This document shows, one piece after another, positions 16,563 through 23,226 of a stretch of DNA of 64,000 nt. The notes under the pieces are model-generated. The model did no database searches and had not been told where the DNA came from. It was given only the letters and a program-made list of their open reading frames with translations. How positions within the stretch are numbered: position 1 is the first letter of the stretch; the number at the start of each line of letters is the position of its first letter. The position numbers were made by a program, and so were the translations under genes. This stretch comes from JAUVXJ01 sp964433755 (GTDB taxonomy: Bacteria; Chloroflexota; Anaerolineae; UBA7937; B3-Chlor), in contig CAYSSR010000003.1 in assembly GCA_964433755.1 (NCBI GenBank), forward strand, positions 248,001-312,000, read 5' to 3'.

Positions 16563-19172
16563 CTAACCGGCGTGCTCCAGCGCGGCCACCTTCTCGAAGA
16601 TGAGGTGTCCATCCTGGAGCTCCACCCTCACCCCGTCGCCGTCGCCGAACTTGCCTTCCAGCATCTCCTTTGCCAGAGGGTCCTGAACCTCACGCTGCAC
16701 CACCCGCCTTAGCGGGCGAGCGCCGTAGACAGGATCGTATCCCTCCTCCGCCAGGTGCCGCTTGGCCTCGTCACTCACCTGGAGAGTGATCTTGTAGTCG
16801 GCCAGGCGCTTCTGAAGCTGCCCCAACTGGAGATCCACGATCTTCACCAGGTCGTCCAGACTCAGAGAGTGGAAGATGATGATCTCGTCCACCCGGTTCA
16901 GGAACTCGGGTCGGAAGTGCTGGTTGAGTGCCTCCATCACCCGCCGGCGCATCTCATCCTCATCCTGACCGGCCAGGTCACGGATCCACTGGCTGCCGAT
17001 GTTGGAGGTCATGATCACCACCGTGTTCTTGAAGTTCACCACCCGACCGTGACCGTCCGTCAGCCGGCCGTCGTCCAGTATCTGCAACAATACGTTGAAG
17101 ACCTCGGGGTGGGCTTTCTCTATCTCGTCGAAGAGGATCACCGAATAGGGCTTCCGGCGCACCGCCTCGGTCAATTGCCCACCCTCCTCGTAGCCGATGT
17201 AGCCGGGAGGTGCCCCTATCAGTCGAGCCACGGTGTGGCGCTCCTGGTACTCGGACATATCCAGCCGGACCATGTTCTCCTCGTCGTCGAAGAGGAACTC
17301 GGCGAGGGCCTTCCCCAGCTCCGTCTTGCCCACCCCGGTGGGGCCAAGGAAGATGAAGCTGCCGATGGGCCTGTTAGGGTCCTGCAATCCGGCTCTCGCC
17401 CGGCGCACGGCGTTGGACACCGCCTCGATGGCCTCGCCCTGGCCCACGACGCGCAAGTGTAGCCGTTCCTCCATCTTGAGCAGCTTCTCCACCTCCCCCT
17501 CCAGAAGCTTGGAGATGGGTATGTTGGTCCACTTGGAAACGACCTCAGCGATGTCTTCCGCGTCCACTTCCTCTTTCAGCATCCGCTGGCCGGCCTGAAG
17601 TTCACGCAGGCGACCCTCGCTCTCCTTCAACTGACCCTCTAGCTCGGCCAGCTTGCCATATCTCAACCGGGCGGCCTGCTCCAGGTCCGCGTGACGCTCG
17701 GCCTGCTCGATCTCCACCTTGGTCTGCTCGATCTGCTCCTTCCGCTGGCGCAGCTCCTGGATGGCATCCCGCTCCAGTTGCCAGTGGGCCTTCATACGGT
17801 TGCTTTCCTCCTGGAGCTCCGCCAAATCCTTCTCCAAACGCTGCAACCGCTCCTTCGACGCTTCGTCCTTCTCCTTCTTCAAGGCCTCGCGCTCGATCTC
17901 TAGCTGCATAATCTTGCGGTCGATCTCATCCAGCTCCGCCGGCTTGCTGTCGATCTCCATACGCAGGCGCGATGCCGCCTCGTCTATCAAGTCGATGGCC
18001 TTGTCCGGCAGGAACCGATCGCTGATGTAGCGGTCGGACAGCGTGGCAGCGGCGATGACCGCGGAGTCCTGGATCCGCACCCCGTGGTGCACCTCGTACC
18101 TCTCCTTGAGACCCCGCAGGATGGAGATGGTCTCCTCCACCGAGGGCTCGTCGATGAGAATAGGCTGGAACCTGCGCTCCAGTGCCGCGTCCTTCTCGAT
18201 GTACTGCCGGTACTCGTCGATGGTCGTGGCCCCGATGGCGTGCAACTCGCCCCGGGCCAGCATAGGCTTGAGCATGTTGGAGGCGTCCATGGCCCCCTGC
18301 GCTGCACCAGCCCCTACCACGGTATGCAACTCGTCGATGAAGAGGATAATCTGTCCTTCCGACTCGGTCACCTCGTTGAGGACAGCCTTCAGACGCTCCT
18401 CGAACTCGCCTCGGAACTTGGCTCCGGCGATGAGGGCGCCCAGATCCAAGGCCACCACCTGCTTGTTCTTGAGTCCTTCGGGCACGTCGCCTCGAACGAC
18501 GCGCTGTGCCAGCCCCTCCACGATGGCGGTTTTGCCCACGCCAGGATCGCCGATGAGTACCGGGTTGTTCTTGGTGCGCCGTGAAAGCACCTGGATCACC
18601 CGGCGTATCTCCTCGTCCCGGCCGATCACCGGGTCCAGCTTACCCTGCCGCGCCAGTTGTGTGAGGTCGCGGCTGTACTTCTCCAGAGCCTGATACTTAC
18701 CTTCCGGATTGGCGTCCGTCACACGCTGTGACCCCCTGATGCTGGTCAACACCTGATAGATGCTCTCTCTGGTCACGCCCAGGCTCTTCAGAATCTCGTA
18801 GGCTGCGCCCTTCACGCGTTCGTCTCCGATCCCGATGAGCAGGTGTTCCGTGGAGACGTACTCGTCTTTCAGGCGCCCGGCCTCCTCCTGGGCGATATTG
18901 AAGACCTGCTGCAAGCGCGGAGAGACGTACACCTGGGCGGCCGCACCGTGGACCTGCGGCATCTTGCCCAGTGCCTCTTCCAGCCTCTGCTGCACCAGGG
19001 CTGGATCCACCTCCAGCTTCCGCAGCACCTGTGGAGCGATGCCCCCCTCCTGGCCCACCAGGGCCAGGAGCAAGTGCTCCGGCTCTATTTGACTGTGATT
19101 ATGGCTCGTGGCCAGCTCCTGGGCGGCAACAACCGCACCCTGAGCCTTCTCAGTGAACTTGTTCAGATCCAT
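16563..19172 (-). CDS. clpB: Disaggregase ClpB
   Basis: 869 residues, full length. Clp-N repeats (DLNKFTEKAQGAVVAAQEL), AAA-1 with GDPGVGKT and ILFIDELHT, a long coiled-coil middle domain (about residues 405-525, rich in Glu/Lys/Arg/Leu) that defines ClpB, then AAA-2 with GPTGVGKT and VRLDMSEYQE. It rescues aggregated proteins together with DnaK/DnaJ. No ClpP-binding loop is expected. It is transcribed after dnaJ2 and hspR, an arrangement known from actinobacterial HspR operons. Confidence 0.97.
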   Translation of the reverse strand: MDLNKFTEKAQGAVVAAQELATSHNHSQIEPEHLLLALVGQEGGIAPQVLRKLEVDPALVQQRLEEALGKMPQVHGAAAQVYVSPRLQQVFNIAQEEAGRLKDEYVSTEHLLIGIGDERVKGAAYEILKSLGVTRESIYQVLTSIRGSQRVTDANPEGKYQALEKYSRDLTQLARQGKLDPVIGRDEEIRRVIQVLSRRTKNNPVLIGDPGVGKTAIVEGLAQRVVRGDVPEGLKNKQVVALDLGALIAGAKFRGEFEERLKAVLNEVTESEGQIILFIDELHTVVGAGAAQGAMDASNMLKPMLARGELHAIGATTIDEYRQYIEKDAALERRFQPILIDEPSVEETISILRGLKERYEVHHGVRIQDSAVIAAATLSDRYISDRFLPDKAIDLIDEAASRLRMEIDSKPAELDEIDRKIMQLEIEREALKKEKDEASKERLQRLEKDLAELQEESNRMKAHWQLERDAIQELRQRKEQIEQTKVEIEQAERHADLEQAARLRYGKLAELEGQLKESEGRLRELQAGQRMLKEEVDAEDIAEVVSKWTNIPISKLLEGEVEKLLKMEERLHLRVVGQGEAIEAVSNAVRRARAGLQDPNRPIGSFIFLGPTGVGKTELGKALAEFLFDDEENMVRLDMSEYQERHTVARLIGAPPGYIGYEEGGQLTEAVRRKPYSVILFDEIEKAHPEVFNVLLQILDDGRLTDGHGRVVNFKNTVVIMTSNIGSQWIRDLAGQDEDEMRRRVMEALNQHFRPEFLNRVDEIIIFHSLSLDDLVKIVDLQLGQLQKRLADYKITLQVSDEAKRHLAEEGYDPVYGARPLRRVVQREVQDPLAKEMLEGKFGDGDGVRVELQDGHLIFEKVAALEHAG

Positions 19173-19204
19173 TGTCTATGGCTCTCCTCCAGATCGAATC
19201 TCTG

Positions 19205-19549
19205 CTACGACATGTCGTCCAGCAGGCTGCGGAGGCGCGCTATCTCCCTCTCGAATTCGGCGCGCGAGCGATCCATCTCCTCCTGCATCTCCTGCATCTT
19301 CTTTCTCATATTGAAAATGACCTCGACCCCCGCCAGATTCACTCCAAGGTCGTCCACCAGGCGGGCGACGGCCCGCAGATGCTCGATATCCCGAGGAGAG
19401 TAGAGCCGGCGATTGCCTTTCGACCGGTGGGGACTGACCAGTCCCACCCGCTCGTAGTATCGAAGTGTCTGGGGATGAAGCTCCAGCATCCTGGCAGCCA
19501 CGCTAATCACGTAGCAGGGCTCGTTGTACAGCTCTTCTTCGTTCTCCAT
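19205..19549 (-). CDS. hspR: Heat-shock repressor HspR (MerR family)
   Basis: 114 residues from ATG 19549, which lies 8 nt from AGGAGG; the GTG at 19558 touches that site. MerR-type HTH (YVISVAARMLELHPQTLRYYERVGLVSPHRSKGNRRLYSPRDIEHL) followed by a dimerising coiled coil (FNMRKKMQEMQEEMDRSRAEFEREIARLRSLL). HspR represses chaperone genes by binding HAIR sites, with DnaK as co-repressor in actinobacteria. A HAIR-like site is present at 22696. Placement between dnaJ2 and clpB supports the assignment. Confidence 0.92.
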   Translation of the reverse strand: MENEEELYNEPCYVISVAARMLELHPQTLRYYERVGLVSPHRSKGNRRLYSPRDIEHLRAVARLVDDLGVNLAGVEVIFNMRKKMQEMQEEMDRSRAEFEREIARLRSLLDDMS

Positions 19550-19601
19550 ATACCTCACCTCCTCAAACGGCTACACCTCTCCTCCAAGGCAGCGTGAGAG
19601 C

Positions 19602-20543
19602 TTAGCGCATCGCTGAGAGCTCCGTGAACAGCTCCCTTTCTCTCTCGCTCAAGTTCTCGGGCACCTTCACCATCACCTTGGCATACAGATCGCCGCGCTT
19701 CTGGGGGTCCTTCAACAAAGGCATACCCTGGCCCTTCAGTCGAAAGGTCTTTCCACTCTGGGTCTCAGGCGGGATTCTGAGCATCGCTCCCCCCTTGAGG
19801 GTGGGTACTCTCACCTCTCCGCCCAGAATGGCGGTGTAAAGGTCGACGGGGACCTCACAGTGCAGGTCATTGCCCTTTCGTTCGAGGGACCTGTGAGGCA
19901 ATACCCTGACTCTCAGGTACAGGTCGCCCTTGGTGCCTCCGCCCACACCCTGACCGCCCTCACCTCTCATGCGGACCTTCGATCCCGTGGCCACACCAGC
20001 GGGGATCTTCACCTCCAACCGGCGTCCATCCTTCTCCAGGACCCTGGTCGTGCCAGAGAACGCTTCCTCCAGCGTGACCTCTACCTCTTGCTCGTAGTCC
20101 TGCCCGGGACCAGTGCGAGGCTGACCTCCCACACCCCACGACCCGCCACCCCCTCTGCCCATACCTCCGAAGATGGCGCTGAAGAAGTCAGAGAAGCCGC
20201 CCCCTCCACCGAAGAGATCGCCCAGGTCGGCGTACTCGACGTGCACACGCCCTCCGCCCGGCTGCGCGTACCATTGACCCCAATCGAAACCTCCCGCGTC
20301 GGCGCCCGTGCGCTGATACTGCCGCCAACTGGCGCCTAGCTGATCGTATTTCTTCCTCTTCTCGGGGTCGCTGAGCACCTCGTGAGCCTCGTTGATCTCT
20401 TTGAAGTGCTCCTCCGCGTCTGGATCGCCGGGGTTGACGTCGGGATGGTACTTGCGAGCAAGCTTACGGTAGGCCTTCTTGATCTCGGTATCGCTCGCCT
20501 TCTTCCCCACCCCCAGTATCTTGTAATAGTCCTTGTACTCCAT
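19602..20543 (-). CDS. cbpA: CbpA-type DnaJ co-chaperone (class II)
   Basis: 313 residues. J domain with HPD (KYHPDVNPGD), Gly-rich linker (LGDLFGGGGGFSDFFSAIFGGMGRGGGG), then both DnaJ C-terminal substrate domains without the zinc-binding Cys repeats. This is the CbpA/DnaJ2 class, distinct from the zinc-containing DnaJ at 4.1-5.2 kb. First gene of the leftward cbpA-hspR-clpB transcript, expressed from the near-consensus promoter at 20591-20619. Confidence 0.93.
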   Translation of the reverse strand: MEYKDYYKILGVGKKASDTEIKKAYRKLARKYHPDVNPGDPDAEEHFKEINEAHEVLSDPEKRKKYDQLGASWRQYQRTGADAGGFDWGQWYAQPGGGRVHVEYADLGDLFGGGGGFSDFFSAIFGGMGRGGGGSWGVGGQPRTGPGQDYEQEVEVTLEEAFSGTTRVLEKDGRRLEVKIPAGVATGSKVRMRGEGGQGVGGGTKGDLYLRVRVLPHRSLERKGNDLHCEVPVDLYTAILGGEVRVPTLKGGAMLRIPPETQSGKTFRLKGQGMPLLKDPQKRGDLYAKVMVKVPENLSERERELFTELSAMR

Positions 20544-20590
20544 GCTCCTCCTCGATGGACCGGCTCACCTGTTCTCTATGTACTGATACC

Positions 20591-20619
20591 ATTATACCAT
20601 TTTATGACACTTTCGTCAA
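20591..20619 (-). promoter_or_regulatory. Promoter of cbpA-hspR-clpB
   Basis: Minus strand: TTGACG (20619-20614), 17-bp spacer, TATAAT (20596-20591). It lies 48 bp upstream of cbpA and is divergent from the hsp20 promoter 42 bp away. Confidence 0.9.
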
Positions 20620-20622
20620 GCA

Positions 20623-20640
20623 TCAAGTGATGATAGTTGA
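20623..20640. promoter_or_regulatory. Inverted repeat between divergent heat-shock promoters
   Basis: TCAAGT, 6-bp spacer, AGTTGA (one mismatch in six), between the two divergent -35 boxes. The half-sites contain TCAA/TTGA as in HAIR but in outward orientation and with a different spacer, so HspR binding is a guess. A second partial repeat, CTTGT (20648-20652) / ACAAG (20664-20668), overlaps the hsp20 -35 box. Confidence 0.4.
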
Positions 20641-20660
20641 GTGCAGTCTTGTAGGGATAC

Positions 20661-20689
20661 TTGACAAGAGAGAGACAATATGCTATACT
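20661..20689 (+). promoter_or_regulatory. Promoter of hsp20
   Basis: TTGACA (20661-20666), 17-bp spacer, TATACT (20684-20689). Start of transcription near 20696. A small hairpin (CTCTG/CAGAG, 20703-20718) lies near the 5' end of the leader. Confidence 0.9.
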
Positions 20690-20747
20690 ATGATCAGAAC
20701 GTCTCTGCGCATACAGAGCGAAAAGAAGATGGAAAGGAGTGTTCAGC

Positions 20748-21200
20748 ATGAGTATCGTAAGATGGGAACCCTTCCGAGATTTCATGACCTTGAGAGAAGC
20801 GATGGACAAGCTCTTCGAAGACAGCTTCGTCGAGCGACGTCCGCGGGAGTGGGCGGCTGCTGCCGGCGGCACGCTGACGTTGGACATGTACGAGACCGAG
20901 GACGCAGCGGTAGTCAAGACGTCGGTACCTGGAGTCAAGCCTGACGACATCGACATCACCATCTCCGGCAACACTCTGACCATCTCGGGCGAGACCAAGG
21001 CAGAGGAAGAGGTGAAAGAGGAGAACTACATCCGGCGCGAGCGGCGCTATGGATCTTTCTCCCGCTCGGTGATGCTGCCGGAGAGCCTCAAGCCTGACGA
21101 GGCGGAAGCTTCCTTCGAGGATGGTGTCCTCACGCTCACCATCCCCAAGGCACCGGAGGCCAAGCCCAAGGTGATCAAGGTCACGGGAAAGAAGAAGTAG
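20748..21200 (+). CDS. Small heat shock protein Hsp20
   Basis: 150 residues from ATG 20748, 8 nt after AAGGAG; a GTG at 20739 lies inside that site. N-terminal MSIVRWEPFRDFMTLREAMDKLF, then an alpha-crystallin domain (YETEDAAVVKTSVPGVKPDDIDITISGNTLTISGE ... RYGSFSRSVMLPESL ... DGVLTLTIPKAPE) and an IKV C-terminal anchor. It holds unfolding proteins for DnaK/ClpB. It is monocistronic, ends in a strong hairpin, and is divergent from cbpA. Confidence 0.95.
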   Translation: MSIVRWEPFRDFMTLREAMDKLFEDSFVERRPREWAAAAGGTLTLDMYETEDAAVVKTSVPGVKPDDIDITISGNTLTISGETKAEEEVKEENYIRRERRYGSFSRSVMLPESLKPDEAEASFEDGVLTLTIPKAPEAKPKVIKVTGKKK

Positions 21201-21228
21201 TATACAATCAAATAGCGTGCTAATCCGA

Positions 21229-21263
21229 ACAGAAGAAGCGGGCGCTGAGCCCGCTTCTTCTGT
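21229..21263. terminator. Hairpin terminator between hsp20 and TPR gene
   Basis: Perfect 15-bp stem ACAGAAGAAGCGGGC (21229-21243) / GCCCGCTTCTTCTGT (21249-21263) with loop GCTGA. The T-rich arm lets it act in both directions between the convergent genes, although no extra T-run follows. Confidence 0.8.
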
Positions 21264-21300
21264 ATACGGCAAATGTGCCTATTCCAGCGCCGTTGGCAGC

Positions 21301-22473
21301 CTACAGACCCATGACCAGCCTGGCGAACCGCTCGTCGTCACGCACGTTGTCGAAGTCCGCGTCCGACCTTGCCTCGTCACGAAGACCCGGCTGCAAAGCC
21401 ACCGCGCGCTCTAACGCCTGCACCGCCTCCCGCACCCTCTTGAGAAGTGCGTAGGCACAGGCTAGATTGTACTGAGCGGTAGCCTCCGCAGGGTCCAGCT
21501 TCACCGCCTTGCGGCAGTCCTCCACCGCCTGCCTGGGCAAGCGCATCTCGAGGTGCGCCACGCCCCGGTTGAGGTAGGCCCGCGCAGAGTGCGGCTCCAG
21601 CTCGATGGCCCTGTCGTAGTCTTCCACGGCCCTCTCGTACTGTTGCACATTGGCGTAGGCTACACCTCGATTGATGTGGGCCAGCGAGAATCCCGGATCC
21701 ATCTCCAGCGCTCGCGTATGATCCTCGATGGCAGCATCGTGTTTGCCGAGCGCGTCTTGGGCCACACCACGGTTGGTGTAGGGCAGCGGATCATCGGGGG
21801 CCAAGTCGATACCCCTGTCGCAATCAGCGATAGCCTGCTCGAATTCGCCCAGGTCTATGTAGTTCTTGCCCCGGTTGACGTAGCCCAGTGCGTAGTCCGG
21901 GGATAGCTCGATGGCCTTCTCGTAGTCGGCGAGAGCCTTCTCGAAATCCCCTTTCTCGTTGTAGGCCACACCCCGGTTCACGTAAGCCAGAGCGTAGTCC
22001 GCATCGAGTTCGATCGCCTTGCTGTGATCCCTGATAGCCTGATCGTACTGGCCCAGATTGCGGTGGGCAACGCCGCGATTGGTGTACGGCAGTGGGTCCT
22101 CGGGATCGAGCTCGATGGCCCTGCTATGGTCTGCTATCTCCTTTCGCAGTCGCCCCGTCTCACCGTAGGCGACGCCCCGGTCGATGTAGGCCAGAGTAAA
22201 ATCTGGTCTCAACTCGATGGCGCGCGAGTAGTCCCGGATGGCCTGTTCGTAGGCACAGCGTTCACTATAGATGAGCCCGCGCCGATAGTAGGCCTCGGCA
22301 TCGTGGGGGTCAGCTTCGATGGCTCTGGTCAGTTCCCAGATCTCCTTAACGTCCTCGGGAACCCTCGCCTTGGCACGCCGCCATCGCCGCACAGCGAACA
22401 AGGCGACAGTAGCCACGGCCGCTGCCAGTACCAGAATCACCAGTATAATCACATAGATCAGGAGGTCGCTCAT
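21301..22473 (-). CDS. Membrane-anchored TPR protein
   Basis: 390 residues. An N-terminal membrane helix (LLIYVIILVILVLAAAVATVALFAV) followed by RRWRR, a cytoplasmic-side signature. Then about eight 34-residue TPR units with the AIxLxPDxAxAYxNRGVAY pattern, such as ADYEKAIELSPDYALGYVNRGKNY. The last region (LDPAEATAQYNLACAYALLKRV) is another TPR, ending in a short helix. TPRs mediate protein contacts; no enzyme domain is seen. It sits between two hsp20 genes and could be stress-related by position only. Confidence 0.85.
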   Translation of the reverse strand: MSDLLIYVIILVILVLAAAVATVALFAVRRWRRAKARVPEDVKEIWELTRAIEADPHDAEAYYRRGLIYSERCAYEQAIRDYSRAIELRPDFTLAYIDRGVAYGETGRLRKEIADHSRAIELDPEDPLPYTNRGVAHRNLGQYDQAIRDHSKAIELDADYALAYVNRGVAYNEKGDFEKALADYEKAIELSPDYALGYVNRGKNYIDLGEFEQAIADCDRGIDLAPDDPLPYTNRGVAQDALGKHDAAIEDHTRALEMDPGFSLAHINRGVAYANVQQYERAVEDYDRAIELEPHSARAYLNRGVAHLEMRLPRQAVEDCRKAVKLDPAEATAQYNLACAYALLKRVREAVQALERAVALQPGLRDEARSDADFDNVRDDERFARLVMGL

Positions 22474-22695
22474 TTCTCAAGAGGGCTGAGGGGGGATAGC
22501 GGAGATCAGCGAAGCGGTACCCTGCCGCACCGTTGCGTCCGCACCGGAACCCACCACGTTCCACACCAAGGAATGTAAGATGCCCACCGTTTCCCAGCAC
22601 CTCCTCTACGAGGGCTCAGGCCTCACCTCGAGACCTGCATGACCATTCTACCACGTTTAACCGGGGAGCACAAGTGCGATGGATGTATGAACGAC

Positions 22696-22718
22696 TATTT
22701 GAGAAATACGCTCAAATA
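22696..22718 (+). promoter_or_regulatory. HAIR-like HspR operator
   Basis: TATTTGAG (22696-22703), 7-bp spacer, CTCAAATA (22711-22718): a perfect inverted repeat. The published HAIR consensus is CTTGAGT-N7-ACTCAAG, so the TTGAG core, orientation and spacer agree. It covers the -35 box of the hsp20-lon promoter, the position expected of a repressor site. Confidence 0.78.
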
Positions 22719-22727
22719 TGGTACAAT
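22699..22727 (+). promoter_or_regulatory. Promoter of hsp20-lon operon
   Basis: TTGAGA (22699-22704), 17-bp spacer, TACAAT (22722-22727). Transcription would start near 22734, which excludes a longer hsp20 reading frame from 22639 and supports ATG 22780. Confidence 0.8.
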
Positions 22728-22779
22728 AGGACTAGTAGGAATACAGACAACGTATTGGCAAAACCAAAGAGGTGCCGAG

Positions 22780-23226
22780 ATGCGAGAATCTGAGAAGTGG
22801 GTGGCTGACGAGCTCCAAAGGATGTATGGGGAGATGCACCGCATGATACGGCAACTCGTTCCTCGCGAGCAGTGGAACGAGATCCTCCAGCATAGAGGGT
22901 GGCGTCCGCCCACCGACGTCTACGACACCGACACCGCCGCCGTGGTCAAGGTAGAGATCGCAGGCGTCGACAGAGATGACATGGACATTTCATTCGCAAA
23001 CCGGGTCCTGACCGTCACCGGCACCCGTCGAGATCCTTCCGACAAGCTGACCTATCAGCAGATGGAGATCAAGTACGGGTCGTTCAGGACCGACGTGTTT
23101 CTGCCCTGGCCCGTGAAGGCAGACGCTATCGAGGCGAACTACGATGATGGGTTTCTGGTCATCGTCCTGCCCAAGGCCAAGGGAGCGCACAAGGTACCCA
23201 TCACCGTGGTTGAGGAGAACAGCTAA
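22780..23226 (+). CDS. Second small heat shock protein Hsp20
   Basis: 148 residues from ATG 22780 behind AGAGGT. The N-terminus is helical and basic (MRESEKWVADELQRMYGEMHRMIRQL). The alpha-crystallin domain has VYDTDTAAVVKVEIAGVDRDDMDISFANRVLTVTGTR and the closing strand DGFLVIVLPKAKG; the C-terminus ends VPITVVEENS, a variant of the IxI anchor. Its TAA stop shares its last A with the lon ATG, so expression of the two is probably coupled. Confidence 0.93.
   Translation: MRESEKWVADELQRMYGEMHRMIRQLVPREQWNEILQHRGWRPPTDVYDTDTAAVVKVEIAGVDRDDMDISFANRVLTVTGTRRDPSDKLTYQQMEIKYGSFRTDVFLPWPVKADAIEANYDDGFLVIVLPKAKGAHKVPITVVEENS

Noticed and set aside
20544..20747. Canonical HAIR or CIRCE site at the cbpA/hsp20 promoters
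   Set aside because: No TTGAG-N7-CTCAA or TTAGCACTC pair is present; only outward-facing half-sites were found and are reported as an unassigned repeat.
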